A stretch of 41,088 nt of DNA from the NCBI GenBank assembly GCA_019239775.1, contig JAFAZN010000304.1, forward strand, positions 1 to 41,088. Reading direction: 5' to 3'. The stretch is from Chloroflexota bacterium. Its GTDB lineage: Bacteria > Chloroflexota > UBA6077 > CF-72. Positions 1-10,340 of the stretch are shown here, piece by piece. Numbering within the stretch: the first letter of the stretch is position 1; the number at the start of each line of letters is the position of its first letter. Below the pieces are notes generated by a model. That model did no database searches and was not told where the DNA came from. It saw nothing but the letters and a program-made list of their open reading frames with translations. Position numbers and translations under genes: made by a program.

Positions 1-1497
<1,497 letters not shown>

Positions 1498-1546
1498 CTA
1501 CCAGAGAGGTGAGCCGCCCGCGACCGAGACCCCCGGGGACGAGCCA

Positions 1547-2569
1547 TTGACGCCGTTGTTTCTGCTCGGGACGTTTCCGGTGCCTGGGCACGTGGTTGAA
1601 CTTGCGCAAATGGCCGAGGCAGACGGCTGGGATGGCCTCGGGCTTACAGATTCGCAGAATCTCGCGGGTGACGTGTTTGCGGCCCTTGCGCTGGCCGCTC
1701 GCGCCACGTCTTCGCTGGTAGTGGCTACCGCAGCAACCAATCCCGCCACACGGCATCCCGCGGTGGTGGCCTCGGCCATGGCCACGCTGCAGGTGGAGTC
1801 GGGCGGTCGCGCCTGGCTGGGCATCGCCCGTGGCGACTCGGCGCTGGCGTATATCGGCCGGAAGCCTATGCCGCTGGACGCCTTCGAGTCTGGGCTGCAG
1901 CAGATTCGGACGTACCTCCACGGTGACGTGGTCGATCAACTGGGGTTCGGCAGCCGCATCGAATGGCTGCGCCGCACTGACGTCCCAAAGGTGCCGATGT
2001 CCGTGGCGGCCACTGGTCCGCGCGTGATCTCAATCGCAGCGCGAGTCGCCGACGGAATCACGTTGTCGGTTGGAGCGGACCCGCTGCGGCTGAAGCCTGC
2101 CATCGAGTTAGCACGCAAGGTTCGATCGGAGGCGGGACTTCCGCCGTTGAGGTTGGGCGCGTACGTCAACGCAGTGGCTCACCCTGATGTCGAGCTGGCT
2201 CGTAACCTCGTGCGTGGACGGATGGGTGTCTATGCCCGGTTCTCCACGATGTCTTCTTCGGTGATGGCTACGCTGCCCGAGGCAGATCGTGAGGTGGCTC
2301 AGCAGCTCCGCGACAACTATGACCTTCGAGCGCACGGCGCGGCAGGCGCGAGGCACGAAGCGGCGCTTGCCGATGACTTCGTGGATCGTTTTGGCATTGT
2401 CGGACCTTCCGAGCAGGTAGCCGAACGACTCGTCGAGTTGATCAAGCTCGGACTGGATCACATCGTGGTGGCCGGCCACGGTCGGAACACACCGCCTGAT
2501 GTCTTTGCCGAATCGAGCCACCGTTTCGGCGCCGAAGTCCTGCCGCTGGTGAGACGTGCAGTTTCGTAG
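1547..2569 (+). CDS. LLM class (luciferase-like) flavin/F420-dependent oxidoreductase
   Basis: A 340-residue TIM-barrel protein of the bacterial luciferase-like superfamily, which holds FMN-dependent monooxygenases and F420-dependent reductases. Family signs are the early segment AEADGWDGLGLTDSQN, a central ...RAWLGIARGDSAL... strand like the one that binds the cofactor phosphate, and VPMSVAATGPR followed by a C-terminal FGIVGPSEQVAERL helix. The overall look is closest to the methylenetetrahydromethanopterin-reductase-like branch, which suggests F420, but the cofactor and substrate cannot be read from sequence. The start is a TTG; no better ATG lies near. The 3' end overlaps the next gene (aldo/keto reductase) by 14 bases, so the two are probably co-translated. 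Confidence 0.85.
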   Translation: MTPLFLLGTFPVPGHVVELAQMAEADGWDGLGLTDSQNLAGDVFAALALAARATSSLVVATAATNPATRHPAVVASAMATLQVESGGRAWLGIARGDSALAYIGRKPMPLDAFESGLQQIRTYLHGDVVDQLGFGSRIEWLRRTDVPKVPMSVAATGPRVISIAARVADGITLSVGADPLRLKPAIELARKVRSEAGLPPLRLGAYVNAVAHPDVELARNLVRGRMGVYARFSTMSSSVMATLPEADREVAQQLRDNYDLRAHGAAGARHEAALADDFVDRFGIVGPSEQVAERLVELIKLGLDHIVVAGHGRNTPPDVFAESSHRFGAEVLPLVRRAVS

Positions 2570-3542
2570 GCTCGGTGCATCCGGGCTTCGCGTCTCGGCC
2601 ATCGGACTGGGCTGCAACCCGTTCGGCAACGAGGTGGACCAGCTTCGGGCACGCGCCATCGTGGCCTCTGCCCTCGAGGCTGGAGTCAACTACTTCGACA
2701 CGGCGGATTCGTACTACGAGGGACGGTCGGAGACCTTCCTCGGGCAGGCTCTGCATGATCTTGGCGTTCGTTCTGAAGTCATCGTTGCGACAAAGTTCGG
2801 CAATCGGGTTGGGACCGGGCCGAATGACGGTGGGGCATCGCGGCACCACATCATCGCGAGCTGCGAGGCGAGCCTGTCGCGGCTCCAGACCGATTACATC
2901 GACCTGTATCAGGTGCATTCACCCGATCGCTCGACACCTATCGAGGAAACGCTCTCGGCATTGGATCGACTTGTCCGTGATGGCAAGGTTCGGTACGTCG
3001 GCTGCTCGAACTACTTCGAGTGGGAAGTGGTGGAGGCCATCTGGACCTCGCGCTCTCACGGGTGGCAGTCATTCGTGACCTGCCAGGACTTTTACAACCT
3101 GCTTTACCGCGACATTGAAAAGCGTTTCGTACCAATGTGCCTGAAATACGGCCTCGGTCTCATCCCGTACTTACCCCTGGCAGGCGCGCTGCTTTCTGGC
3201 GCGTACAAACGCGATGTTCCACCGCAACAGGGTTCGCGTGGTGCGATTCGGCCGACCTTCAAGTCCTGGAACACGGAGCGCAACTGGCGTGTGCAGGAGG
3301 ATGTGTTGCAGTTCGCGGATGCGCGTGGCTGGTCGCTGCCGCGCCTGGCGATCGCGTGGCTGCTGACCCATGAGCACGTCCCCACGGTGATTGCGGGTGC
3401 TGATTTGCCCGAGCACGTCGCCCACAACGTTGGCGCGCTGGACATCACATTGTCAAAGGAGGATCTGGCCGAACTGGATCGCCTCACGCTCGTGGACGAA
3501 GACCGCACCATCGCCCCGGTCCTGCGCCGCGCCCGCGCGTAA
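2556..3542 (+). CDS. Aldo/keto reductase
   Basis: NAD(P)H-dependent reduction of carbonyl groups in the cytoplasm; the natural substrate is unknown. The 328-residue length is normal for the YghZ/PdxI-like branch of the family. The catalytic tetrad is visible: Asp48 and Tyr53 in FDTADSY, Lys80 in VATKFG and His121 in YQVHSPD. The N-terminus (FRRLGASGLRVSAIGLG) is the standard first beta-hairpin, which supports the GTG start at 2556 inside the end of the upstream LLM gene. The C-terminus has the usual nucleotide-binding region around VPTVIAGADLPEHV. With the upstream flavin-type oxidoreductase it probably forms a two-gene redox operon. Confidence 0.92.
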   Translation: MQFRRLGASGLRVSAIGLGCNPFGNEVDQLRARAIVASALEAGVNYFDTADSYYEGRSETFLGQALHDLGVRSEVIVATKFGNRVGTGPNDGGASRHHIIASCEASLSRLQTDYIDLYQVHSPDRSTPIEETLSALDRLVRDGKVRYVGCSNYFEWEVVEAIWTSRSHGWQSFVTCQDFYNLLYRDIEKRFVPMCLKYGLGLIPYLPLAGALLSGAYKRDVPPQQGSRGAIRPTFKSWNTERNWRVQEDVLQFADARGWSLPRLAIAWLLTHEHVPTVIAGADLPEHVAHNVGALDITLSKEDLAELDRLTLVDEDRTIAPVLRRARA

Positions 3543-3552
3543 AACCAGGCGA

Positions 3553-3567
3553 GTTACGCGGCGTAAC
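3553..3567. promoter_or_regulatory. Perfect 15-base palindrome, possible operator
   Basis: GTTACGC-G-GCGTAAC is a perfect inverted repeat with a single central base. It lies 10 bases after the aldo/keto reductase stop and 65 bases before the histidine kinase start. Its position fits an operator for the kinase/receiver pair. There is no T-tract after it, so an intrinsic terminator is less likely. The function is inferred from position only. Confidence 0.35.
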
Positions 3568-3632
3568 ATTGGGCGGCACGAATCTTGCGCCCAGACACCG
3601 GTTTGCCCAACGTTTAGCAACATTAGACGAAG

Positions 3633-5567
3633 ATGCGCGCTGAGGACCTGTTTCAGCACCTCGCCGAAGTGCTCTATGTCGCCATCTTCGTGGCGGTGCT
3701 GGTGCGCGCCCTACGTCGCTTCAGTCGTGCCCGGCTGGACATGGTGCTGTTTTTCGGCGATGCCGCGCTCGTCGTCATCCTGAGCACGCTCACCAACCTG
3801 CAGGCGATCAGCGGTGGGGCCACCCTGCAGGACATTGAAGCGATCCTGCTCATGGCGCTGCCGTATCTCCTGCTGCGCCTGGTCGCCGACTTCATGGTTC
3901 AGCCGCGCTGGCTGCTCCCAGCAGCGGGCGCCGGCCTGCTCGTGTCGGCAATTGCGCTCGCCATGCTGCCGGAGCCGTTGCCAGGGCTACCGACAGCGCT
4001 GCTGCTCGCGTACTTCATTGGCATCAGCCTGTATGCGTCAATTGCGTTCTGGGTTGGCGCGCGGCGCGCACGTGGCGTCACCCGCCGACGCCTGCAGGCG
4101 GTGGCGCTGGGCTCGGTGTCCCTGGCGCTGGACATCCTCGCGGCGGGTCTGTCCGCGGCGCTGCCGAGCCAACAATCGCTCTGGGGAGTGGTTGGTCCGC
4201 TGTTCGGAATGGCTTCAGGCCTGGCCTACGTCCTCGGTTTCGCGCCCCCGACGTGGGTGCGCCGCGCCTGGCAGGAGCCTGAGTTACGCGCATTCCTGGA
4301 GCGCGCGGCTGCTCTGCCACACCTAACGGATACGCACGGGATCCTGCTCGAGCTGGAACGCGGCGCGGCGTCGGCTACCGGCAGCGCGGGCGCGAGCATC
4401 GGCTTGCTCGAGGATGGTGGGGCCACGCTGCTGTTCCGCACCGAACGCCAGGACGTGCCGCCAGCCATCGACGACGTGAGTCCCGACCGTTTCGAGCACG
4501 TTGCGAACGGCTGGCGCCTGAACACGTCCGCCCGGGCGCTGGCTGCGCGCGTCGTGCGCGAACGACGCGCCCTGTTCGTCGACGACCTCGTCTCAGACGA
4601 TCCCGCCAACGCGCTTCTCTATTCGGCGCGTGGCGCGCGAGCCGGGCTCGCGGCGCCTATCATTGGCGATGGACTGCCGTTCGGAGTGTTGATCGCGTAT
4701 GCCGAACGCGCGCCAATCTTCGCTGATTCGGACGTGGAGCTGGTCCAATTGCTGGCGGACCAGGCGGCGGTAATCCTCGAAAGTCGCAGGTTGCTGGACG
4801 CGGCAGCTCAGGCGCAGGCGCGCGCCGAAGCCACCCGACTGAAAGAGGACTTCCTGTCCTCCGCGGCGCATGACCTGAAGACGCCGATCACCGGCATCCT
4901 CACCCAGGCTCAAGTCATCCAGCGGCGGCTCGATCCGCACAACGGCGATCCGCAGGTCGGGGCGGGTGTTTCGCGGATTATTGTCGAGGCCCGACGCTTG
5001 AGCGCACTGGTACTGGAGCTGCTGGACGTCTCGCTGCTTGAGCAAGGTCGCCTGGTGAGCACGCGCGAGTCGGTAGACCTGGTCGAGCTCGCGTCTTTAG
5101 CCTGCGCCAGCCACTCGCGCGGCGCTGTCCATTGCCGACTCGAAGCCGAGCATGCGGTGGTCGCGGCGGTCGATCCGATCCGGATCCGCCAGCTGCTCGA
5201 TCACCTCGTCGATAACGCCATCCAGTTCAGCCCCGCGGGTTCCGAGGTAGTGATGCGGATCTTCCCCCAGGGCGACAGCGCTGGACTGGAAGTGCGGGAC
5301 GCTGGCATTGGCATCCCACGTGGCGAAGTGGAGCAGGTCTTCGAGCGGTTTCATCGCGCCTCAAACGTCGACGATCGACGGTTTGCTGGTCTTGGACTTG
5401 GGCTGTACCTGAGCCGCGGCATCGTGGAGCAACATGGCGGCCGCATCTGGGCCACACCGAATGCCGACGGGCCAGGCACCACCTTTTCGGTCAGCCTGCC
5501 GATTGCCGCGCCGGCCGTTCAGCCCGCTGCAGTGAACCTCTCACACGGCGTGCTCAATGGCAGCTGA
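3633..5567 (+). CDS. Membrane sensor histidine kinase with GAF domain
   Basis: Autophosphorylating sensor kinase of 644 residues. Residues about 10-205 hold roughly six or seven hydrophobic segments, an integral membrane input module. Residues about 230-390 form a GAF-type sensory domain (LAAPIIGDGLPFGVLIAY). A short coiled linker leads to the HisKA domain with the phospho-acceptor His413 in the H-box SSAAHDLKTP. The ATPase domain has the N-box with Asn528 (HLVDNAIQFSP), the G1 box DAGIGIP (556-562), an F-box FERFHRA and the G2 box GLGLGLYL (586-593). All boxes are intact, so the kinase should be active. It overlaps the downstream receiver gene by 11 bases, which makes that receiver its likely partner. 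The signal sensed is unknown. Confidence 0.95.
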   Translation: MRAEDLFQHLAEVLYVAIFVAVLVRALRRFSRARLDMVLFFGDAALVVILSTLTNLQAISGGATLQDIEAILLMALPYLLLRLVADFMVQPRWLLPAAGAGLLVSAIALAMLPEPLPGLPTALLLAYFIGISLYASIAFWVGARRARGVTRRRLQAVALGSVSLALDILAAGLSAALPSQQSLWGVVGPLFGMASGLAYVLGFAPPTWVRRAWQEPELRAFLERAAALPHLTDTHGILLELERGAASATGSAGASIGLLEDGGATLLFRTERQDVPPAIDDVSPDRFEHVANGWRLNTSARALAARVVRERRALFVDDLVSDDPANALLYSARGARAGLAAPIIGDGLPFGVLIAYAERAPIFADSDVELVQLLADQAAVILESRRLLDAAAQAQARAEATRLKEDFLSSAAHDLKTPITGILTQAQVIQRRLDPHNGDPQVGAGVSRIIVEARRLSALVLELLDVSLLEQGRLVSTRESVDLVELASLACASHSRGAVHCRLEAEHAVVAAVDPIRIRQLLDHLVDNAIQFSPAGSEVVMRIFPQGDSAGLEVRDAGIGIPRGEVEQVFERFHRASNVDDRRFAGLGLGLYLSRGIVEQHGGRIWATPNADGPGTTFSVSLPIAAPAVQPAAVNLSHGVLNGS

Positions 5568-5928
5568 GCATCCCATCCTGGTCGTCGACGACGACCTCAC
5601 GATCTTGATCTCGGTGGCTGAGCTCCTGGAGCTCGAAGGCTATGCCGTTGCCACCGCTGCCAATGGTGCCGAGGCGCTGGAGATGACAGGCTCGTTGCGA
5701 CCGGGGCTTGTGCTCTTGGACATGCGCATGCCGGTGCTGGATGGCTGGGCCTACGCCCGGGCGGTGCGCGACCAGGGGTTGCAGCCGCCGATCGTGATCA
5801 TGACCGCGGCCCATGATGCACGGCGGTGGGCCGACGAGATCGGCGCCGACGGCTTCATCGCCAAGCCGTTCGAGGCAGACGCGCTGATCGCCGCCGTGGA
5901 GCGGATCGTGGGCAGGCCCGCGGCCTAG
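5557..5928 (+). CDS. Stand-alone response regulator receiver protein (CheY-like)
   Basis: A 123-residue protein made of one receiver domain and no output domain. Phosphorylation residues are visible: the acidic pocket D11-D13 (VVDDDL), the acceptor Asp55 in LVLLDMRMP, Thr83 in IMTAAHD and Lys103 in IAKPFEAD. It starts at an ATG inside the last codons of the sensor kinase, so translation is coupled and the two form a cognate pair. As a single-domain regulator it would act by protein contact or by phosphotransfer rather than by binding DNA. The stop codon overlaps the end of the convergent LLM gene by 4 bases. Confidence 0.94.
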   Translation: MAAEHPILVVDDDLTILISVAELLELEGYAVATAANGAEALEMTGSLRPGLVLLDMRMPVLDGWAYARAVRDQGLQPPIVIMTAAHDARRWADEIGADGFIAKPFEADALIAAVERIVGRPAA

Positions 5929-6980
5929 TTGCGGGCGAAGGCGGGCATTACTTCACTGCAGAGGAGTTGCAGTGACTGAATCACGCCCTCGCGCGGGACA
6001 TGGCCGCCGCAGTTGAGCTCGGCCAGGATGCCGTCGAGGCCAAGCTCGGAACTGATGGCGCCGAGCCGTTCGATCACCATTTCAGGGGTGCCTACGATCA
6101 CCTTCTCGCGCAGCACCTCGTCGAAGGTCGCTTCTTGCATGCGCCTACCGCGGACGTCGCGCTGCTCAATTGCGCGGGCGCCTGCCTCAGCAGCTGAGGC
6201 CTCCAGCTGCTGACCCAGCTGGCGGTAAAAGGCCATGATGCTGTCGCGCGTATCGTCGCAGGCTTTTTCAAAACTGGAAGCAACGTACACAGGTACGCGG
6301 AGAAAGACGCCGCCCTTACCCGGGTGGTCCGCCGCAGCGTATGCGGCCCGGTAGGCCACAAGGTTCGGCGCGAGCTCCGATAAGGTCCCGGTGCGCACCG
6401 CGCAGAACAGGTCGAAACCCTGCGCCCCAATCGCCGGGAACGTGTCCGGGCTGGTCGCGGCCACCCGCACGGGCGGGTGCGGCTGTTGATATGGCTTGGG
6501 CACCACGGTGACGTCGTGGTACTGAAAGTACTTACCCTCGAAGGAAAAGCTGTCTGATGTCCAGGCGCGTCGCACGATCTCGAGGGTCTCGGCAAAGCGC
6601 TCGCGCGACTCGGCGTACGGCACGCCGTATGCGGCATACGTTCGCGCAAACCCACTTCGGCCGACGCCGAAGATCAACCGACCGTGGCTGATGTGATCAA
6701 CCGTCGCGGCTTCCTCTGCGAGTTGCAGCGGGTGGCACAGCGGCAGGATCTGCACGGCGGTGCCGATCTTGATGTTGCTCGTGCGCGCTCCGATGGCGCC
6801 GGCCAGCAGCATTGGTGACGCCAGTACCGAACGCTTCGGATTGAAGTGCAGCTCCGCCAGCCAGACCGCGTCCAATCCGCCGCGCTCGGCGACGTCAACA
6901 AGATCGAACGCGTTGGTAAACGCCTGGGCTTCGGACATGCCCGGCAGTCGATCGAACTCGTGAAAGATCCCGAACTCCAC
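5925..6980 (-). CDS. LLM class flavin-dependent oxidoreductase
   Basis: A 351-residue luciferase-like protein. The start MEFGIFHEFDR is a normal family N-terminus, and AERGGLDAVWLAELHFNPKR, IKIGTAVQILPLCHPLQLAEE and HGRLIFGVGRSGF are the standard barrel elements; the last is the phosphate-gripping loop. The long insertion typical of alkanal-monooxygenase-like members is present. Members use reduced FMN and oxygen to oxidise aldehydes, sulfonates or similar compounds, but no substrate can be assigned. It is transcribed away from a second LLM gene with only 38 bases between the two starts, so they probably share a control region. Confidence 0.88.
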   Translation of the reverse strand: MEFGIFHEFDRLPGMSEAQAFTNAFDLVDVAERGGLDAVWLAELHFNPKRSVLASPMLLAGAIGARTSNIKIGTAVQILPLCHPLQLAEEAATVDHISHGRLIFGVGRSGFARTYAAYGVPYAESRERFAETLEIVRRAWTSDSFSFEGKYFQYHDVTVVPKPYQQPHPPVRVAATSPDTFPAIGAQGFDLFCAVRTGTLSELAPNLVAYRAAYAAADHPGKGGVFLRVPVYVASSFEKACDDTRDSIMAFYRQLGQQLEASAAEAGARAIEQRDVRGRRMQEATFDEVLREKVIVGTPEMVIERLGAISSELGLDGILAELNCGGHVPREGVIQSLQLLCSEVMPAFARN

Positions 6981-7018
6981 GGCGCGCGCATCTCACGATA
7001 CTCCCTATCCTGTCCGAC

Positions 7019-8065
7019 GTGAAAGCAGGCGTTGGTATCGACCCGCGGTTAGGTCTCTCGAGGCAACAGCAAACCGAGCTGGTCAAGGAGGCCGCCAGGC
7101 TGGGATTCGACAGCCTGTGGACGCCGGCGGGCGTCACCGTGCGCAGCATTTTTCTCACCTGCCGCGACTGGTGGGAAGCCTCAGGGCTAAGCGTTGGAAC
7201 GTCAGTCATACCGTTTCCGGGGTGGAGCCTGCCAACGCTCGCTGCGGAAGCTGCGTCGCTCAACGACCTGTGTGGGGGCAAGTTCAGCCTCGGCATTGGG
7301 CTTGGGGCATACCCCTCACCGGCGCTGCTGCGTCAGTTGAATCTGCCGAAGGTCCCCACTGTGACCTACACGCGGGAGTACCTCAGCGGGCTGCAAACTC
7401 TGCTCAAAGGCGAGACACTTGATGCCGACGGCCAGGGGGTGAAACTGCATGGCCTGCGATTAGCGTTTGAGGCGCCAAAAACGCCGGTGTACCTGGCGGC
7501 AATGGGCGAAAGAATGTTGCGACTCGCAGGTGAGTGCGCCGATGGTGTCACGCCGAACTGGTGCTCGGCCGCACAGATCGCCTGGATGCGTACGTACGTC
7601 AATCAAGGCGCGCAGAAAGCTGGGCGCACGGCAGCTGATGTGCCGTTTGCGCTGTACATCCGCGTGTGCATCGACGAGGACGAAGACGCGGCGCGGCGCA
7701 CCTTTGCGGGCAACATGCTCGGCTACGCGATGGCGCGGCCAGGTCAGCCGAAGGACAGCGGCTATCGGGCCCACTTCGGACGCATGGGCTTCGAGGAGGT
7801 GCTGACCGACCTGGAGCGTCGCCGCGACCAGGGCGCAAAAGTCTCGGAACTGGTGGACCTGGTACCGCCGGAACTGCTGCGGCGCGTCGGCTATTTCGGT
7901 CGCGCCGACGGTGCTGCTGAAGCCCTTCGGGTCCTGGCGGCGGACCTCGACGAAGCGATGGTTCGCTTGATCACGGTGCGTTCGGGCGACCTCGACGCCT
8001 GTGTCGCGGCAATCACTGCCTGTCAACCGAGTGGATGGGCCGCGTGGGCTTCTCCGCGTATGTGA
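7019..8065 (+). CDS. LLM class flavin/F420-dependent oxidoreductase
   Basis: A 348-residue luciferase-like barrel. Family signs are the N-terminal AARLGFDSLWTP, the GGKFSLGIGLGAYPS strand-loop and the TPVYLAAMGERMLRLAGECADGVTPNW segment typical of F420-linked, MER-like members. The start is a GTG at 7019. The last dozen codons run over the start of the downstream MetE-like gene (31-base overlap), and the extreme C-terminus (PSGWAAWASPRM) does not look like a family ending. The divergent neighbour is also an LLM protein but is not a close copy. The function may be linked to the downstream methyltransferase and corrinoid block. Confidence 0.87.
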   Translation: MKAGVGIDPRLGLSRQQQTELVKEAARLGFDSLWTPAGVTVRSIFLTCRDWWEASGLSVGTSVIPFPGWSLPTLAAEAASLNDLCGGKFSLGIGLGAYPSPALLRQLNLPKVPTVTYTREYLSGLQTLLKGETLDADGQGVKLHGLRLAFEAPKTPVYLAAMGERMLRLAGECADGVTPNWCSAAQIAWMRTYVNQGAQKAGRTAADVPFALYIRVCIDEDEDAARRTFAGNMLGYAMARPGQPKDSGYRAHFGRMGFEEVLTDLERRRDQGAKVSELVDLVPPELLRRVGYFGRADGAAEALRVLAADLDEAMVRLITVRSGDLDACVAAITACQPSGWAAWASPRM

Positions 8066-8883
8066 CGGAACGTCTTACTGGGTTCGACGGCCCGCCTCAG
8101 CCCATGGGCCAGACCGTGGAACGCACGATGTTCCCCGAGTTCTATACGGATGTCGCGGCTGGTCCAGCACGTGGCTTCGGGTTTCCGACGTGCACGGGTG
8201 AAATCACCTGGCGTGGCCCCGAATTCGTCCAGCGCGACATCAACGAGCACTACGCGTCCGACCGCGACTACGTCTTTGCGGCTGCGCGCGCGTTGAACTA
8301 TGAGTATCGGGCGATCGTCGACGCAGGTTTTGTCCTGCAGGTTGATGACCCGGGCCTGGCGATGGGCTGGAATCGCGCCGAGTTTGCTGACCGTTCCTTT
8401 GCGGATTACCGCGGAGTGGTTGCCCAGCACATTGAAGCCATCAACGTTGCGCTCGACGGCATTCCACCCGAGCGGGTGCGTCTGCATGTGTGTTGGGGCA
8501 ACGGCGAATGGCCGCACGTGCGCGACGTGCCCCTGGTGGAGATCATCGACGTCTTATACGCGGCCCACGTTGGGGCAATATACGTTGAGGGCGCCAATCC
8601 GCGACACGGCCATGAGTGGCGTGTGTTCGCCGATCACCCACTCCCGGAGGGGATGACGCTGATCGCGGGAGTTATCGACACGGTCACCAATTTCGTGGAG
8701 CATCCGGACCTCGTGGCCGAGCGCATCGAGCGCTACGCCAGTGTGGTGGGGCCATCGCGGTTCATGGCTGCCACCGATTGCGGGTTTGGGACCATCGCTC
8801 GGTCGCAACCACGCGTTCACCCAACACTGGCGTGGGCCAAACTCGAGAGTCTGGTGGAAGGAGCCCGCCGCGCAGCCACTTAA
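8035..8883 (+). CDS. MetE-like (cobalamin-independent methionine synthase type) protein, N-terminally short
   Basis: A 282-residue relative of the C-terminal catalytic domain of cobalamin-independent methionine synthase, a zinc-dependent methyl- or alkyl-transfer family. Likely zinc ligands are His151 and Cys153 (LHVCWGN), Glu185 (YVEGANP) and Cys249 (ATDCGFGT). QVDDPG near 102-107 matches the QIDEP-type motif and GVIDTVTNFVEHP is a family segment. Usual stand-alone members have about 340-370 residues and begin with a THVGSLPR-type motif that contacts the thiol substrate. Here the ORF starts exactly where a DGEMGR-type segment would be, and the upstream in-frame codons do not resemble the missing part. 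It overlaps the LLM gene by 31 bases. It is either a truncated gene or a minimal variant. Confidence 0.8.
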   Translation: MGRVGFSAYVTERLTGFDGPPQPMGQTVERTMFPEFYTDVAAGPARGFGFPTCTGEITWRGPEFVQRDINEHYASDRDYVFAAARALNYEYRAIVDAGFVLQVDDPGLAMGWNRAEFADRSFADYRGVVAQHIEAINVALDGIPPERVRLHVCWGNGEWPHVRDVPLVEIIDVLYAAHVGAIYVEGANPRHGHEWRVFADHPLPEGMTLIAGVIDTVTNFVEHPDLVAERIERYASVVGPSRFMAATDCGFGTIARSQPRVHPTLAWAKLESLVEGARRAAT

Positions 8884-9002
8884 CAGGCACAAAGAAGATG
8901 CACGTAGTTTCCGTCTTTGTTCCGCGCGGCTACTGTGTCGAGCGCTCCTCCGCAGAAACATGAACCAGGAAGGAACCTGGACCTCTTTGTAGGGCAGTAT
9001 CA

Positions 9003-10340
9003 TTGCAACAAGTCGCCATGGCAGTCACCTCAGACGCGCCCGATCGACCAAAGTACGACCCCGCGGTCGACCTGGACTTTCCTCCCCCGAACCTCGGCCC
9101 AAGCGTGCACGTCGTCGGGACGGTCGTCAACGTTCACCCTGATGAGACGCCCCATCCCAAGGTACGCCGAGGCGAGATGGGCAAGGTGTTGTTCGACTAT
9201 GGCCGCAACACCATCTCCGCCGACCCGATCGCGCGCACCAACTCCAATCGCTGCCGTGACAAGGGCAACGTGTTCACCGACGTCCTGCGGCGCGCACCGC
9301 AGGGCCAGATAAATCCCAACAGAACCCGGGTCGATGACCCGAAATTGATGTCCAAGCACATCAAGAACGTGGGCCACTATTTCGGTGCCAGCATCGTCGG
9401 TATCGGCCGTTCCCATCCAGCGCTGCTATACGCCGGCGGGACGTTGAGAGACACCGGTTTCATTGTCGACTCCGAGGAAGGTCCAAAGGAGACTCCGCAG
9501 GAGCTCTGCAAGAAATACCCCTACGTCATCGTCACTCCAGTGGCGTGGGACTACGACCTGGCGCAGGCGCATCGGCACCACATCGGCGATGCCGCGTATG
9601 ACACCACCCTCATGCAAACGGTACTGGTGCTCACCGCGGTAGAGAACTACATCAAAGAGCTTGGCTACACCGCGCTGCGTGGCAAGGTGAATCCGCAGGC
9701 CGCGGCGCTGGCTGGTGGAGTCGGCGAGCTTGGTCGCAACGGTTTGATTATTTCTGAGAAATTCGGCTCACGCATCCACCTGAGCGACGCCATTCTCACG
9801 GACTTGCCGCTCGCTCCAGATGAGCCAATCGACCTCGGCGTGCAGGACTTCTGCAAAGTCTGCCGCAAGTGCGCTGAGACTTGCCCCACCAACAGCATCA
9901 CCTTCGACGAAAACAAGCAAGTCTTCAACGGTGTCGAGAAATACAAGATCAAGTGGGAGACGTGTTACAAGCTCCGGCCGCTGGTGACACAGCACTGGCA
10001 GATTTGTCTCACGTGCTCCACCGTCTGCCCGTACACCAAGCCGAATACCTGGTGGCGCACGCTGGCGGTTCAAACGCTGCACAGGACACCGAAACCCGTG
10101 CGGCCCGTGGTGGTGCGCTCGCTCAAATGGCTCGACGATCGCTTCTGGGGCAAGATTCCCAACAAACGCGTCCGCTGGCTGGGGTACGACAGTGGCATCA
10201 AGCCAGGCGTGAAAGCGTGCACCGTAGCTGGTTGCACTGCGCAGCATGACGCCGCTGGCCACAAGGCTGATATCCCGCTCAGCGACATTGGGTATTACGC
10301 GCCGCTGAAGGAAAACACCAATCGCTTCGTAAAACGGTAA
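9003..10340 (+). CDS. Soluble reductive-dehalogenase-like corrinoid iron-sulfur protein
   Basis: A 445-residue protein with the two-part layout of RdhA/QueG-type corrinoid enzymes. Residues about 110-275 match the corrinoid-binding half (YFGASIVGIG, VENYIKELGYTA, SRIHLSDAILTDLPL). The C-terminal half has two cluster motifs: C284-x2-C287-x2-C290-x3-C294-P and C321-x13-C335-x2-C338-x3-C342-P. Classical respiratory RdhA proteins carry a twin-arginine signal and a small membrane anchor RdhB; neither is seen here, so it should be cytoplasmic. TTG at 9003 opens the frame, but the ATG at 9018 is an equally good start. The next gene starts on its last base. It may dehalogenate, or carry out another corrinoid-based reduction or methyl transfer. 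Confidence 0.88.
   Translation: MQQVAMAVTSDAPDRPKYDPAVDLDFPPPNLGPSVHVVGTVVNVHPDETPHPKVRRGEMGKVLFDYGRNTISADPIARTNSNRCRDKGNVFTDVLRRAPQGQINPNRTRVDDPKLMSKHIKNVGHYFGASIVGIGRSHPALLYAGGTLRDTGFIVDSEEGPKETPQELCKKYPYVIVTPVAWDYDLAQAHRHHIGDAAYDTTLMQTVLVLTAVENYIKELGYTALRGKVNPQAAALAGGVGELGRNGLIISEKFGSRIHLSDAILTDLPLAPDEPIDLGVQDFCKVCRKCAETCPTNSITFDENKQVFNGVEKYKIKWETCYKLRPLVTQHWQICLTCSTVCPYTKPNTWWRTLAVQTLHRTPKPVRPVVVRSLKWLDDRFWGKIPNKRVRWLGYDSGIKPGVKACTVAGCTAQHDAAGHKADIPLSDIGYYAPLKENTNRFVKR

Noticed and set aside
8960-8992. 10-codon leader ORF (MNQEGTWTSL)
   Set aside because: No ribosome site precedes it and it has no run of regulatory codons, so chance is the simpler explanation.
8884-9002. Possible cobalamin riboswitch before the RdhA-like gene
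   Set aside because: A short GCCACTT and a CCAGGAAGGAACCTGG hairpin are present, but the B12 box and the long conserved core of such a riboswitch are missing and the gap is too short.
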